Source of the DNA: Neorhizobium sp.
GTDB taxonomy: Bacteria > Pseudomonadota > Alphaproteobacteria > Rhizobiales > Rhizobiaceae
Direction of reading: 5' to 3'
Assembly: GCA_028283725.1 (NCBI GenBank)
Contig: JAPWKC010000004.1
Span: 1,612,001 to 1,676,000 of the forward strand
Length of the DNA stretch: 64,000 nucleotides
The notes below the pieces were generated by a model. It saw nothing but the letters and a program-made list of their open reading frames with translations. It ran no database searches and was not told the DNA's origin. Positions 8,705 to 20,226 of this stretch are shown piece by piece (the stretch's first letter is position 1; the number at the start of each line of letters is the position of its first letter). The translations under genes and the position numbers were made by a program.

Positions 8705-9022
8705 ACCCGCAAACCAACCATCGATTTGCCGTGGCCGTCGCTTCTCCCCGGCGACCGTTGTTCCCGCGCGGCCACCCGACCCTGCGAGCGCTTCCGGTGC
8801 TACTCTGGTGCAGCTGAACTCCCGCCTCGCCGGGGCAGATGCCCGTCTTGCTCGACGTGTTTTCCGCGGCCCCTCCACCCGGTCTTCGGCCTTTCATCCG
8901 GCGCCTGGTGCTTGCGCCCCCGATGACCGTTTGACCTCATCGCCGCGTTGGTGTTTTCGGCTTGCGCCCATGGTGCGGCCGGTGCATTTTCGACTATCAT
9001 GCATGGGCATGGGCCTTTCTCC
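8705..9022. other. Gap between convergent genes, nothing recognised
   Basis: About 318 bases between the ends of dut and the histidine phosphatase gene. Several short ORFs cross it but none has a ribosome-binding site or a family signal. I see no strong hairpin or repeat here. Confidence 0.4.
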
Positions 9023-9745
9023 TCACCCTTTTACACCGGGGCAGGTGTCGCTCTGGCCGTCCAGACCTTCCACCCGATGCTCGAATGTCAACTGCCCAGC
9101 GGCGCCGCGTCTCAGGACGAAAAGACTGTCGAAATCCTCGCCCTTCCACTTCGGCACCTGATCCGGATCGCCGCCGGCTCCCTTCACCATCGCCCGCACC
9201 AGCTTGACGATCTCTTTGTGTTCCCAGGCAACCACGATCAGGTGGGGAGCGGACGCGTCCTCGAGCGCCTTCTGCAACTTGCCGATCTGCTCGAAACCCA
9301 TCGACGTGTCCACCGGCAGGCCGGCTGCGATCGCCGTTGGTTCGATCGTCGCCAGCGGGCGGATATAGGCGTAGTCCGTCCCGTCATCCTCCTTGAGCTT
9401 CGACGGGTCGGGCGCAAAGATCATGTCGGGCCGGCCGAACGACGTCATCAGCACCGGCGGCAGGGCAAGTGCGCGGTTAAGGCCCTTGCAGCTCAGCTGG
9501 CCGAGACCGGCTTTCGGTTTTTCGCCGTGACGCAGGAAGACGATGACCTGGCCCGCTTCGGCCTTGCCGGGAGCGGATGCGGCCATCTGGGATGCCTGTT
9601 GCGGCACAGACGACGCTGGCGCAGCCATGACCGGCGCGCTCACGCCAAAGGTGGCCGCGCCGAGAACCGCCGTTGCGAGGGCGGCAGACCGCAAGGCCAA
9701 AGCCCCGCGGGCATCCGCGCGAAGGATGAGGGGACGATGCGGCAT
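9023..9745 (-). CDS. Exported histidine phosphatase-like protein
   Basis: The ATG at 9745 gives [20 protein letters not shown] followed by a hydrophobic stretch and [10 protein letters not shown], a probable signal peptide. The ORF-track 661-residue version wrongly reads on through the antisense of cys[23 protein letters not shown] (from about residue 67) carries the RHG signature of the histidine phosphatase superfamily; [11 protein letters not shown] further on is in the place of the second catalytic His. AGGAG lies nine bases before the start. The 240-residue protein is likely periplasmic; its phosphate substrate is unknown. Confidence 0.78.
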   Translation of the reverse strand: MPHRPLILRADARGALALRSAALATAVLGAATFGVSAPVMAAPASSVPQQASQMAASAPGKAEAGQVIVFLRHGEKPKAGLGQLSCKGLNRALALPPVLMTSFGRPDMIFAPDPSKLKEDDGTDYAYIRPLATIEPTAIAAGLPVDTSMGFEQIGKLQKALEDASAPHLIVVAWEHKEIVKLVRAMVKGAGGDPDQVPKWKGEDFDSLFVLRRGAAGQLTFEHRVEGLDGQSDTCPGVKG

Positions 9746-9862
9746 TGTCGGACACTCCTGATCTCTCTCAACGGCGTATCGCCGCAATTGATCGACAGCA
9801 AGGCGACAGAAGCGTGTTTTCGGCCTAAAATGCATCACCATTTCAGTGAGGGAGAAAACACC

Positions 9863-10861
<999 letters not shown>

Positions 10862-11004
10862 GCGGCCTCTTTGCGCGAGCTGGAACCAGACGAACGCGAG
10901 AGCGGCAAACCGGATGCGAGCGGCGAGTGTCGTCGCCCGCATCGCAACCATCGCTCCAACTGTTCGCGCCACTCCCAAATGTGTCTGCAGGCGTTTCATG
11001 TCGC

Positions 11005-12537
11005 TCATGCGGGCACCGCCAGCCGCTCGCCAACCATGCGATAGGAGATGGCTTCGGCGAGATGGATGCGGCCGACGCGCTCTTCTCCATTAAGATCGGC
11101 CAGCGTGCGGGCAACCTTCAGCACCCGGTGGTAGCCGCGGGCGGAGAATTTCATCGTTTCGGCCGCCTCCTGCAAGAGCGCAAGGCCGGCGTGATCCGGC
11201 TCGGCACAGGCCTCGATCAGGGCGGTCGGGCATTGTGCGTTGGTGTGGATATCCGGATGGCCGAGGCTCTCATAGCGCCGGCTCTGACGTTGACGGGCGG
11301 CTGCGACGCGGGCTGCTATCTCGGCGCTGTTTCCCGCCGGCGCCGGGCGAATGAGGTCGGCGGCCGAGACGGCCGGCACGTCGATGCGGATATCGATCCT
11401 GTCCATCAGCGGCGCGGAAATGCGCGCCTGATAATCGGCTGCACAGCGCGGACCGCGGGCGCAGGCGTGGCCCGGCTCGCCCGCCATGCCGCAGCGGCAG
11501 GGGTTCATGGCCGCCACAAGCTGGATCGCCGCCGGGTAGGCCACCCGGTGATTGGCGCGGGCGATGACACATTCGCCGGTTTCCAGCGGCTGGCGCAGCG
11601 CATCGAGAACCTGTGGCGAGAATTCCGGAAACTCGTCCAGAAACAGGATGCCGTGATGGGCGAGCGACGCCTCGCCCGGCCTTGCCTTATAGCCCCCGCC
11701 GACAAGCGCTGCCATGGTGGCGGAATGATGCGGGGTGCGGAACGGCCTGCGATCGGAAAGCTTGCCACCGGAGAGCTTTCCGGCGATCGAATGGATCATC
11801 GAGACTTCCAGAAGTTCCATCGCCGAGAGCGGCGGCAGGATGGAGGGGAGACGCGCGGCGAGCATGGATTTTCCCGAACCGGGCGGTCCGACCATCAACA
11901 GGTTGTGGCCGCCGGCTGCTGCCACTTCCAGCGCCCGCTTGGCGCTTTCCTGTCCCTTGATATCGGCCAGATCCGGCAGGCCGGCCGCGGGCGCACGGAT
12001 GGCGGGCTGCGGCCTCGATATCACCTGCGTGCCGCGAAAGTGGTTGGCGAGCGCGATCAGGCTGCGCGGCGCGATGATGTCGATCCCGGCCCCTGCCCAG
12101 GCGGCTTCCGCGCCGCTATCTGCCGGGCAGATCAGGCCCTTGCCCATGGCATTGGCGCCGACGGCGGCGGGGAGCGCCCCGGCAACGGCTGCCAGCGTTC
12201 CATCGAGATTGAGCTCGCCGATCACCACATGATCGGCGATCGCATCTGCCGGAATGGCGCCGAGGGCCGCCATCAGCCCGAGCGCGATCGGCAGATCGAA
12301 ATGCGAGCCCTCCTTCGGCAGATCGGCCGGCGCCAGATTGACGGTGATTTTCTTCGGCGGCATGGCGAGACCGGAGGCATGGAGCGCCGCCTGCACCCGC
12401 TCCCGGCTCTCGGCCACCGCCTTGTCCGGCAGGCCGACGATGTGCATGCCCATCTTGCCCGGCCCGACCATGACCTGCACATCGACGGGCACGCCCTCGA
12501 TGCCCTGGAATGCCACCGTTGCCACGCGTGCGACCAT
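11005..12537 (-). CDS. comM: ComM/YifB family Mg-chelatase-like AAA ATPase
   Basis: A 510-residue protein starting MVARVATVAFQGIEGVPVDVQV, the usual rhizobial start for this family; ATGs 9 and 48 bases further upstream are less likely. The N-terminal Lon-like S5 domain carries VGLPDKAVAESRERVQAAL, the central AAA domain has GPPGSGKSMLAARLPSILPP (Walker A) and LFLDEFPEF (Walker B), and a Mg-chelatase C-terminal domain follows (CRCGMAGEPGHACARGPRC). In naturally competent bacteria ComM is a helicase that promotes branch migration during transformation. It is followed upstream by gshB on the same strand. Confidence 0.9.
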   Translation of the reverse strand: MVARVATVAFQGIEGVPVDVQVMVGPGKMGMHIVGLPDKAVAESRERVQAALHASGLAMPPKKITVNLAPADLPKEGSHFDLPIALGLMAALGAIPADAIADHVVIGELNLDGTLAAVAGALPAAVGANAMGKGLICPADSGAEAAWAGAGIDIIAPRSLIALANHFRGTQVISRPQPAIRAPAAGLPDLADIKGQESAKRALEVAAAGGHNLLMVGPPGSGKSMLAARLPSILPPLSAMELLEVSMIHSIAGKLSGGKLSDRRPFRTPHHSATMAALVGGGYKARPGEASLAHHGILFLDEFPEFSPQVLDALRQPLETGECVIARANHRVAYPAAIQLVAAMNPCRCGMAGEPGHACARGPRCAADYQARISAPLMDRIDIRIDVPAVSAADLIRPAPAGNSAEIAARVAAARQRQSRRYESLGHPDIHTNAQCPTALIEACAEPDHAGLALLQEAAETMKFSARGYHRVLKVARTLADLNGEERVGRIHLAEAISYRMVGERLAVPA

Positions 12538-12664
12538 GCCTGCCATCCCCGCAACCGGAATACCGCGCCGACTGGACATTGTCACGGGACGCCAGATCGG
12601 CGGCCTTCATGCCGGCAACGACAAGCTGACAGATGATCACGAAATTGGCAAGAACATTTAAAGA

Positions 12665-12695
12665 ACAAAAACCCGCCTGCGATGCAGGCGGGTTG
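12665..12695 (-). terminator. Intrinsic terminator downstream of gshB
   Basis: On the minus strand CCCGCCTGC-ATC-GCAGGCGGG is followed by TTTTTGTTC. It lies about 70 bases after the gshB stop codon, so comM must have its own promoter. Confidence 0.85.
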
Positions 12696-12764
12696 CAAGA
12701 GGTTGCAATGACGGAACGGATGCGAACGGGCAGGACCATGCCCACCCGGCACGACCATCAGATA

Positions 12765-13715
12765 TCAGGTGCGCTTGGCCTCGACCGCATCCCACATCAG
12801 GCTTGCGACATCGGCGCCGCCGAACTTCTTGACTTCACGGATGCCGGTCGGCGACGTGACGTTGATTTCGGTCATGTAATCGCCGATCACGTCGATGCCG
12901 ACGAAGATGAAACCGCGCTCACGCAGGGCCGGCCCGATGCGGGCGCAGATTTCCTTTTCGCGCACCGTCAGTTCGGTTGGTTCGGCGCGGCCGCCGACAT
13001 GCATGTTGGAGCGGCTGTCGGTTTCCGCCGGAACGCGGTTGATGGCGCCCACCGGCTCGCCATCGACGAGAAGGATGCGCTTGTCGCCCTTGCGCACCGC
13101 AGGCAGATAGGCCTGGGCGATATAGGGCTCGCCGCGATACATCTGGCCGAACATTTCCAGAAGCGAGGTGAAATTGCGGTCATCGCGGGTGGAATGGAAG
13201 ACGCCGGCGCCGCCATTGCCGTAGAGCGGCTTCAGAATGATGTCGCCAAGTTCCTGGCGGAAAGCGGCAATCTCGGTCGGATCGCGCGAAATCAGCGTCG
13301 GCGGCATCAGGTCTGCAAATTCGGTGACGAAGATCTTTTCCGGCGAATTGCGTACCCAGGCCGGGTCGTTGACGACGAGCGTCTTCGGGTGGATGCGCTC
13401 CAGAAGATGGGTCGAGGTGATGTAGCCCATGTCGAAGGGCGGGTCCTGGCGCAGGAGGACGACATCCATTTCGGACAGGTCCATCCGCTCCTTTTCACCG
13501 AGCGTATAGTGATCGCCCTTGATATCGCGGACCTGAAGGCGCTCGACGGCGGCGAAAATCCGGCCGTCGCGCTGGCTCAGGCGGTCGGGTGTGAAGTGGT
13601 AGAGTTCGTAACCACGCGACTGCGCTTCGAGCGCCATGGCGAAGGTGCTATCCCCGGCAATGTTGATGCCGGAAATGTGGTCCATCTGGAATGCGACTTT
13701 GCGGATCTTCGCCAT
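12765..13715 (-). CDS. gshB: Glutathione synthetase
   Basis: A 316-residue ATP-grasp ligase that joins gamma-glutamylcysteine and glycine. Recognised by [26 protein letters not shown] at the N-terminus, [27 protein letters not shown] (ATP-binding loop), and [19 protein letters not shown] near the C-terminus. It ends in a clean terminator and is separated from yraN and rsmI by the ugp operon and a cupin gene, whereas in many Rhizobiales rsmI, yraN and gshB are neighbours. Glutathione made here would also serve the GST at 28 kb. Confidence 0.96.
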   Translation of the reverse strand: MAKIRKVAFQMDHISGINIAGDSTFAMALEAQSRGYELYHFTPDRLSQRDGRIFAAVERLQVRDIKGDHYTLGEKERMDLSEMDVVLLRQDPPFDMGYITSTHLLERIHPKTLVVNDPAWVRNSPEKIFVTEFADLMPPTLISRDPTEIAAFRQELGDIILKPLYGNGGAGVFHSTRDDRNFTSLLEMFGQMYRGEPYIAQAYLPAVRKGDKRILLVDGEPVGAINRVPAETDSRSNMHVGGRAEPTELTVREKEICARIGPALRERGFIFVGIDVIGDYMTEINVTSPTGIREVKKFGGADVASLMWDAVEAKRT

Positions 13716-13812
13716 GAATTCGGCCCCTTTGGCATTGGTGCGCCTGATTTAGGATGGCCGAAACGGAAAGGCAACCGCGAAGGGCCTTTTGGCGCAGATG
13801 CCGACCCGCCGA

Positions 13813-14316
13813 TCAACCGGCGAGGCCGACTTTCGGGCGCGGGCGGAAGGCGGCGCGCAGCTGGTAGAGCATGGCGATCGGCTTCGGATAGGGCTTGCGC
13901 AGGAAGGCGACCTTCTTGACATAGTCGTCCACCTGCCAGGTGGCCCAGGTGCCGGCCTTGAAATAGCCGACATCGCCGGCTGCCAGAAGCCGGGCCGTGC
14001 CATCCTCGGCGGTGATGTGGACAGAGCCCTCAAGGATGACGACGGTCTCGTCCCAGCCGAAATACCAGCGGAAACTGCCGGCCGTGCAATCCCAGACACC
14101 GGTCGCGGCAAGCCCATCCTCGCCCTTGGAGTGGGCGGCGGCGCGCGCCTGCGGATTGCCGGTCAAAACCCAAGAGGGCTCGATCGGCAGCGGCTGCATC
14201 TCCAGCGCATGGGGGCTGGCACCGACGAATGGTTTCGCCCGTGCCGGCTCATCGCCGGATGGCTTGTAGCGGATCGCGATCGCGGCGGCGGCGGCCGCAA
14301 TGACGTGCCAACTCAT
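13813..14316 (-). CDS. Cupin domain protein (DUF861/EutQ-like)
   Basis: The ATG at 14316 is preceded by GAGGGGAT at good spacing and is preferred over the ORF-track start 15 codons upstream. The 167-residue protein has an Ala-rich N-terminus and a cupin core: GVWDCTAGSFRWYFGWDETVVILEGSVHITAEDG (first motif) and LLAAGDVGYFKAGTWATWQVDDYVKKV (second motif). The small-barrel cupin_3 family includes (S)-ureidoglycine aminohydrolase-like and ethanolamine-utilisation-like proteins, but no catalytic neighbour is present, so the ligand is unknown. It lies downstream of ugpC on the same strand, behind a strong inverted repeat. Confidence 0.8.
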   Translation of the reverse strand: MSWHVIAAAAAAIAIRYKPSGDEPARAKPFVGASPHALEMQPLPIEPSWVLTGNPQARAAAHSKGEDGLAATGVWDCTAGSFRWYFGWDETVVILEGSVHITAEDGTARLLAAGDVGYFKAGTWATWQVDDYVKKVAFLRKPYPKPIAMLYQLRAAFRPRPKVGLAG

Positions 14317-14380
14317 GTCTATCCCCTCATGATTACCCTTAACCGCGAGGATTGGTATCAAACAAAGATGAGCGGCCGGT

Positions 14381-14414
14381 TCAGCGCTTCGCTAAAATTG
14401 TAGCGAAGCGCTGA
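14381..14414. repeat. Perfect 14-bp inverted repeat downstream of ugpC
   Basis: TCAGCGCTTCGCTA-AAATTG-TAGCGAAGCGCTGA forms a perfect 14-bp stem with a 6-base loop between ugpC and the cupin gene. There is no T run on the minus side, so it could stop or stabilise the ugp transcript or serve as an operator for the cupin gene. Confidence 0.85.
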
Positions 14415-14457
14415 TCGCAGGTTGCATTTTCGATCTTTTGCGGACTTCGCGCCCGTG

Positions 14458-15558
14458 TCAGGCGACCGGCTGGGCGGCGCTCGATATGGCGCCGACAATG
14501 GCACCGCCGGCCAGGCGTTTGCCCGTCTCGGCGGAGAAGAAATGCAGTTTGGCCGGGTCGATGACGATGCGCATGTCCTGCGAAAGTTCGGTTGCGGCCG
14601 ACAGCGCGATGGTGAGCGACTGATCGCCGAGCGAGCCGTGGACAAGACGCTGGGCGCCGAGTTCCTCGGTGTAATCGACGCGGAAGGGCAACGCCTCCTC
14701 GCCTTCCGAAGCAAGGCGCAGGTCTTCGGCGCGCAGGCCGACAGTCACGGCGCCGGATGTCGGCGCATAGCCGTTGAGATCGATCACCGATGGGCCGATC
14801 GCGAGCTTGTCGCCATGGAGCTCGCCCTTGACCAGGTTCATGGCCGGCGAACCGATGAAGCTTGCGACGAAGGTCGAGGCCGGCGTGTGGTAGACGTCGA
14901 GTGGCGAACCGACCTGCTCGATCCGGCCGCCGTTCAGCACGACGAGGCGGTCTGCCAGCGTCATCGCTTCCAGCTGATCGTGGGTGACATAGATCGAAGT
15001 CGTGCCCAGGCGGCGCTGCAGGCGCTTGATCTCGCCGCGCATGGAGACGCGCAGTTTGGCATCGAGGTTCGACAGCGGTTCGTCGAAGAGGAAGACGGCC
15101 GGCTTGCGGACGATGGCGCGGCCCATGGCGACGCGCTGGCGCTGGCCGCCGGACAGCGCCTTCGGCTTGCGCTCCAGATACTGGCCGATTTCCAGCATGC
15201 GCGCGGCTTCCGTCACACGTGCCTCGATTTCGGCCTTCGGGGTGCGGCGGTTCTTCAATCCATATTCGAGGTTCTGCTTCACCGTCATATGCGGGTAGAG
15301 CGCATAGTTCTGGAAAACCATGGCGATGTCGCGGTCGGCCGGCTCGACGTCGTTGACGACGCGCGGGCCGATCTTGACCTGACCTTCGGAAATGGTCTCA
15401 AGGCCGGCGATCATGCGCAGAAGCGTGGACTTGCCGCAGCCGGACGGGCCGACGAGCACGATGAACTCGCCATCGGCAATGTTGAGCCTGATGTCGGAGA
15501 CGGCCCGAACGCCGCCGGTGTAGATCTTGCCGACATTTTCGACGTCGATGGAAGCCAT
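14458..15558 (-). CDS. ugpC: sn-Glycerol-3-phosphate import ATP-binding protein UgpC
   Basis: The ABC ATPase of the glycerol-3-phosphate importer, 366 residues. GPSGCGKST (37-45, Walker A), [15 protein letters not shown] (signature), [15 protein letters not shown] (Walker B and D-loop) and the switch His in [10 protein letters not shown] are all present, and a C-terminal OB/TOBE region ([25 protein letters not shown]) is typical of the MalK/UgpC group. It is the last gene of ugpBAEC, two bases after ugpE. Specificity for glycerol 3-phosphate is inferred from gene order and the partner proteins. Confidence 0.93.
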   Translation of the reverse strand: MASIDVENVGKIYTGGVRAVSDIRLNIADGEFIVLVGPSGCGKSTLLRMIAGLETISEGQVKIGPRVVNDVEPADRDIAMVFQNYALYPHMTVKQNLEYGLKNRRTPKAEIEARVTEAARMLEIGQYLERKPKALSGGQRQRVAMGRAIVRKPAVFLFDEPLSNLDAKLRVSMRGEIKRLQRRLGTTSIYVTHDQLEAMTLADRLVVLNGGRIEQVGSPLDVYHTPASTFVASFIGSPAMNLVKGELHGDKLAIGPSVIDLNGYAPTSGAVTVGLRAEDLRLASEGEEALPFRVDYTEELGAQRLVHGSLGDQSLTIALSAATELSQDMRIVIDPAKLHFFSAETGKRLAGGAIVGAISSAAQPVA

Positions 15559-15560
15559 TG

Positions 15561-16409
15561 TTATTTCTCCGTCTCAACCAGGCCTTTGACGAACAGGCGC
15601 TGCATGAAGATGATGACCAGGACCGGGGGGAGCGCCGCCAGGATGACGCCCGCCATGACGAGGTTCCATTGCGTATCGCCGTCGAGCACGGCGGCCAGCC
15701 GCTTGATGCCCATGACCACGGTGTAATAATGCGGTTCGGTGGTGATCAGCATCGGCCAGAGATACTGGTTCCAGCCGAAGATGAACATGATGATGAAGAG
15801 CGCCGCGATATTGGTGCGCGACAGCGGCAGAAGGATATCCCAGAAAAATTTCAACGGTCCGGCACCATCGACGCGGGCGGCCTCCATCGTTTCTTCCGGA
15901 ATGGTCAAAAAGAACTGGCGGAAGAGGAATGTGGCGGTGGCAGACGCGATGACCGGAATGACGAGGCCGGAAAAGGAATTCAGCATGCCGAGATCGGCGA
16001 TCACCTTGTAGGTCGGCAGAATGCGTACCTCGATCGGCAGCATCAGCGTCATGAAGATGATCCAGAAGGCGATGACGCGGCCGGGAAAGCGGAAATAGAC
16101 GACCGCGAAGGCCGACAGGATCGAGATCGCGATCTTGCCGAAGGCCACCAGCAGCGCCATGATCAGGCTGTTGCCGAGCATCAGCAGGAAGGGCGGCGCG
16201 CCGGCTTCCGTCGATCCGGCGCCTAGGAGCGCGCCATAATTCGCCCAGGTCTGGTCGCCCGGCGTCAGCGGCACGACGCCGGTCATGAAATCGGCAGGGC
16301 CGCGGGTCGAAGCGATGAAGGCGAGATAAACGGGAAAGACCACCGTTGCGACGCCGAGGATCAGCACGAGATGGGTGAGAAAATTCAGAAACGGGCGGTT
16401 CTCGACCAT
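15561..16409 (-). CDS. ugpE: sn-Glycerol-3-phosphate ABC transporter permease UgpE
   Basis: A 282-residue inner-membrane permease with six predicted hydrophobic segments. The N-terminus [25 protein letters not shown] matches UgpE, and [26 protein letters not shown] is the EAA loop that docks on the ATPase UgpC. It pairs with UgpA to form the channel. It is packed between ugpA (14 bases upstream) and ugpC (2 bases downstream), showing one operon. Confidence 0.93.
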   Translation of the reverse strand: MVENRPFLNFLTHLVLILGVATVVFPVYLAFIASTRGPADFMTGVVPLTPGDQTWANYGALLGAGSTEAGAPPFLLMLGNSLIMALLVAFGKIAISILSAFAVVYFRFPGRVIAFWIIFMTLMLPIEVRILPTYKVIADLGMLNSFSGLVIPVIASATATFLFRQFFLTIPEETMEAARVDGAGPLKFFWDILLPLSRTNIAALFIIMFIFGWNQYLWPMLITTEPHYYTVVMGIKRLAAVLDGDTQWNLVMAGVILAALPPVLVIIFMQRLFVKGLVETEK

Positions 16410-16423
16410 GACCGAGGCTCCTA

Positions 16424-17308
16424 TCAGTATTGTACTTTGCGCTCGATCCAGCGGAACTGGACGATCGTCAGGAGGACCACGATCAGCATCAGGACCACGG
16501 ACTGGGCTGCGGACGGGCCGAGATTGAGGCCGATGAAGCCATCGGCATAGACCTTGTAGACGAGGATATTCGTCGACTGGGCCGGGCCGCCGGATGTGGT
16601 GGAATCGATGATCGGGAAGGTGTCGAACATCGCGTAGGTGATGTTGATGACGGCGAGGAAGAAGGTGGTCGGCGACAGAAGCGGAAAGACGATCGTCCAG
16701 AAGCGCTTCACCGGGCCGGCGCCATCGATCGCGGCAGCCTCCGTCAGCGAATGCGGCACGGATTGCAGGCCGGCGACGAAGAACAGGAAATTGTAGGAAA
16801 TCTGCTTCCAGGCGGCGGCGATGATGACGAGGATCATCGCGTCGTTCGGATTGAGCCGGAAATTCCAGTTATAGCCGAGATAATTCAGGCCATAGGGAAT
16901 GATGCCGACGCTGGGGTTGAACATGAACCACCAGAGCAGACCGGATGCTGCGGGCGCCACGGCATAGGGCCAGACGAGGAGCGTCGTGTAGAATCGCTGC
17001 GAGCGGATGACGCGATTGACGCAGACGGCCAGAAGCAGCGATGCGCCCATCGACAACGCAGTCACGCCGATCGAAAAGACGACGGTCACGCCGAGCGCGT
17101 TCATATAATCGGCATCGCCCAGCAGGCGCGTATAGTTCGCGAACCAGATGAAGGTGTCCTTCATGCCGAACGGGTCCTGGCGCAAGAAAGACTGCCAGAT
17201 CGCCTGGCCGGCCGGCCATACGAAAAAGATCAGCGTGATGATGAGCTGCGGTGCCAGAAGGAGATAAGGCAGGAGGCGGCTTTTGAAGACGGTGCGCTTG
17301 GTCTGCAT
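16424..17308 (-). CDS. ugpA: sn-Glycerol-3-phosphate ABC transporter permease UgpA
   Basis: A 294-residue permease. MQTKRTVFKSRLLPYLLLAPQLIITLIFFVWPAGQAIWQSF is a typical UgpA start with its first membrane helix, and TEAAAIDGAGPVKRFWTIVFPLLSPTTFF is the EAA loop. It combines with UgpE as the membrane heterodimer. A stable hairpin lies in the gap to ugpB and may reduce read-through so that the binding protein is made in excess over the membrane parts. Confidence 0.93.
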   Translation of the reverse strand: MQTKRTVFKSRLLPYLLLAPQLIITLIFFVWPAGQAIWQSFLRQDPFGMKDTFIWFANYTRLLGDADYMNALGVTVVFSIGVTALSMGASLLLAVCVNRVIRSQRFYTTLLVWPYAVAPAASGLLWWFMFNPSVGIIPYGLNYLGYNWNFRLNPNDAMILVIIAAAWKQISYNFLFFVAGLQSVPHSLTEAAAIDGAGPVKRFWTIVFPLLSPTTFFLAVINITYAMFDTFPIIDSTTSGGPAQSTNILVYKVYADGFIGLNLGPSAAQSVVLMLIVVLLTIVQFRWIERKVQY

Positions 17309-17385
17309 GGCGGGTTCCCGGAACGGTTTCCGTAGGCAGGGCGTATCGGCGTTTCTTCACGCGCGAGAGGCCCTTCAAGGAAAAG

Positions 17386-17414
17386 GCCCTCCCCGGCTGA
17401 AAACCGGGAAGGGC
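17386..17414 (-). terminator. Attenuating hairpin between ugpB and ugpA
   Basis: On the minus strand GCCCTTCCCGG-TTTTCAG-CCGGGGAGGGC forms a stem with one mismatch, followed by CTTTTCCTT. It lies just after ugpB and before ugpA, the usual place for a partial terminator or mRNA-protecting hairpin that raises binding-protein output. Confidence 0.7.
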
Positions 17415-17433
17415 ACATGAAAAGGAGTGATCC

Positions 17434-18759
17434 TTAGTTGGAATTCGCGGCCTGGAAGTCGGTCAGGATGGCATTGCCCTGCTTGGCACCATCATCGAGA
17501 GCCTGCTGGCCGGTCTTCTTGCCGGCGAGAACGGCTTCCAGCTGCTGGTCGAGCGCATCGCGGATCTGGCTGAGGTTGCCGAAGCGAACGCCCTTGGAGT
17601 TATCGTCCGGGGTGCCGCGGGTGATCTGCTTGATGGCAATGTCGGAGCCCGGATTCTTGGCGTAATAGCCCTGCTTCTGACCAAGCTCGTAGGCAGCGTT
17701 GGTGATCGGCAGGTAGCCGGTGAACTGGTGCCAGTCGGCCTGGATGTCCGGCTGCGACAGATAGGTGAAGAACTTGGCAGCGCCCTTGTAGACTTCCTTG
17801 TTCTTCTGGCCGTTCAGAACCCATAGCGTCGCGCCGCCGATGATCGAGTTCTTCGGGTCCTTGGTGACCTTGTCGTCATAAGGCATCGGCGCGAAGCCGA
17901 CGTTGAACTTCGAGTTGGCGATGACGTCTGCGCGCGAAGCCGACGAGTTCATGTAGACGGCGCATTGCTGCGAGTAGAAGGCCGGTGCCGCATCGGCGCC
18001 GCCGCTCGGGCCGCCATACTTGTAGGAACCGTCGTCATGCCACTTCTTCAGCTGATCCCAGAAGGCAGCCTGATGCGGGCCGTTGAAGGTGAGGCGTGCA
18101 TCCATGCCGCCGAAGCCGTTCTGCTTCGTGCCGTAGGGCAGGTCCTGGATGGCCGAGTAGTTTTCGAGGCCGACCCAGCTTGCGCCGTAGGACATGGTGA
18201 AGCCGCACTTGGCTGCGCCGGACGAGACGATCTTCTTGCTCATCTCGCCGAGTTCAGCCCAGGTCTTGGGGGCGACGTCAGGGTTGAGGCCAGCCTTCTG
18301 GAAGACGTCCTTGTTGTAATACAGGATCGGCGTCGAGGAGTTGAACGGCATGGACAGGATGTTGCCCTGCGGATCGGTGTAATAACCGGTGACGGGAGCC
18401 AGGAACTTCGAGGGATCCCAAGGCTCTCCCGCGTCCTTCATCAGCTGGTAGACCGGGTAGACGGCGCCCTTGGCGGCCATCATCGTGCCGGTACCGACTT
18501 CGAAGACCTGAACGATGGCAGGCTGCTGGCCGGCGCGGAAAGCGGCGATCGCGGCAGTGAGGGTTTCCGGGTAGGTGCCCTTGTAGACCGGAACGATCTT
18601 GTACTCGCTCTGGCTCTCGTTGAACTTCTTGGCAACGTCTTCGAGCTTCTGGCCGAGCTTGCCGCCCATGGCGTGCCACCAGGTGACTTCGGTAGCGGCC
18701 ATCGACGACGTCGCCGACAGCGCGATCGCTGCTGCGGCGATCGAAAGTTTCTTGAACAT
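17434..18759 (-). CDS. ugpB: sn-Glycerol-3-phosphate-binding periplasmic protein UgpB
   Basis: The solute-binding protein of the importer, 441 residues, starting MFKKLSIAAAAIALSATSSMA, a signal peptide cleaved after SMA. The mature protein opens ATEVTWWHAMGGKLGQ, and FEVGTGTMMAAKGAVYPVYQLM and LSMPFNSSTPILYYNKDVF match UgpB of enterics and rhizobia. The start at 18759 has GAGAGGAC upstream and is five codons inside the ORF-track version. It is the first gene of ugpBAEC and is preceded by two Pho boxes, so phosphate starvation should induce it through PhoB. Confidence 0.95.
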   Translation of the reverse strand: MFKKLSIAAAAIALSATSSMAATEVTWWHAMGGKLGQKLEDVAKKFNESQSEYKIVPVYKGTYPETLTAAIAAFRAGQQPAIVQVFEVGTGTMMAAKGAVYPVYQLMKDAGEPWDPSKFLAPVTGYYTDPQGNILSMPFNSSTPILYYNKDVFQKAGLNPDVAPKTWAELGEMSKKIVSSGAAKCGFTMSYGASWVGLENYSAIQDLPYGTKQNGFGGMDARLTFNGPHQAAFWDQLKKWHDDGSYKYGGPSGGADAAPAFYSQQCAVYMNSSASRADVIANSKFNVGFAPMPYDDKVTKDPKNSIIGGATLWVLNGQKNKEVYKGAAKFFTYLSQPDIQADWHQFTGYLPITNAAYELGQKQGYYAKNPGSDIAIKQITRGTPDDNSKGVRFGNLSQIRDALDQQLEAVLAGKKTGQQALDDGAKQGNAILTDFQAANSN

Positions 18760-18810
18760 GGTCGTCCTCTCCACCGTGATTGGGGTGAGGATCGCAATAG
18801 GGCCGGCCCG

Positions 18811-18849
18811 TGACAGGACCTTAACAGTTTTGTTTCAGATTTATGACAG
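18811..18849 (-). promoter_or_regulatory. Tandem Pho boxes upstream of ugpB
   Basis: Reading the minus strand, CTGTCAT-AAAT-CTGAAAC and CTGTTAA-GGTC-CTGTCAC each fit the 7-4-7 PhoB direct-repeat layout, and their starts are exactly 22 bases apart, as in cooperative PhoB sites. They lie about 50-90 bases before the ugpB start codon. Known rhizobial ugp operons are PhoB-controlled. Confidence 0.8.
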
Positions 18850-18880
18850 TGCACGGCTTTGCAATAAATTCATCCGGCCG

Positions 18881-19252
18881 TCAAAAAACCTCCACAAAAT
18901 GGCGGGGCAGGCGCCAGGGGCGAACGACGATCACATCATAGCGGCAGGAGAGGCGCGCATGATCGGGCCGGCGTGACAGCCAGATATCGCCCGTGGCGCG
19001 GATGCGCTGTTGCGCGCGATAACCGACGGCGTCGAGCGCCGCACTCTCCACGCGCCGCGCCTTGACCTCGACGAAGGCGATCAAATCGCCTTTCCTCGCC
19101 ACAAGATCCACTTCGCCGGCGCGGGTGCGGTAGCGTATCGCCAGAATGCGGTAGCCCCTGGCGATCAGGAAGGCGGCAGCGACATATTCCGACAGGCGAC
19201 CCCGCCTCTCGGCCCTCTTGCGCTTCAGACCGAGATGATCGCCCTTGCCCAT
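18881..19252 (-). CDS. yraN: YraN family (UPF0102) nuclease-fold protein
   Basis: A 123-residue protein from the ATG at 19252 (MGKGDHLGLKRKRAERRGRLSEYVAAAFL). The PD-(D/E)xK-like core GEVDLVARKGDLIAFVEVKAR is clear, followed by QQRIRATGDIWLSR. The family is related to Holliday-junction resolvases, but its role is not settled. The ORF-track version starts at a TTG 21 codons upstream and would add a low-complexity Gly/Lys/Gln stretch encoded by a 16-bp tandem repeat, so I do not favour it. rsmI lies directly upstream, the usual pairing. Confidence 0.9.
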   Translation of the reverse strand: MGKGDHLGLKRKRAERRGRLSEYVAAAFLIARGYRILAIRYRTRAGEVDLVARKGDLIAFVEVKARRVESAALDAVGYRAQQRIRATGDIWLSRRPDHARLSCRYDVIVVRPWRLPRHFVEVF

Positions 19253-19268
19253 CCCCGTCGCTCCCCAC

Positions 19269-19300
19269 CCTTGCCCTTGCCTACCCTTGCCCTTGCCTAT
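19269..19300. repeat. Tandem 16-bp repeat upstream of yraN
   Basis: CCTTGCCCTTGCCTAC is followed directly by CCTTGCCCTTGCCTAT, one mismatch, in the short gap between rsmI and yraN. It makes the start of yraN ambiguous and could vary in copy number between strains. Confidence 0.85.
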
Positions 19301-19323
19301 CCCCGTCCGTGCCAATGGGCCCG

Positions 19324-20226
<903 letters not shown>

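Noticed and set aside
8800-9000. 66-codon minus-strand ORF downstream of the histidine phosphatase gene
   Set aside because: No ribosome-binding site, no family resemblance, and composition of random GC-rich sequence.
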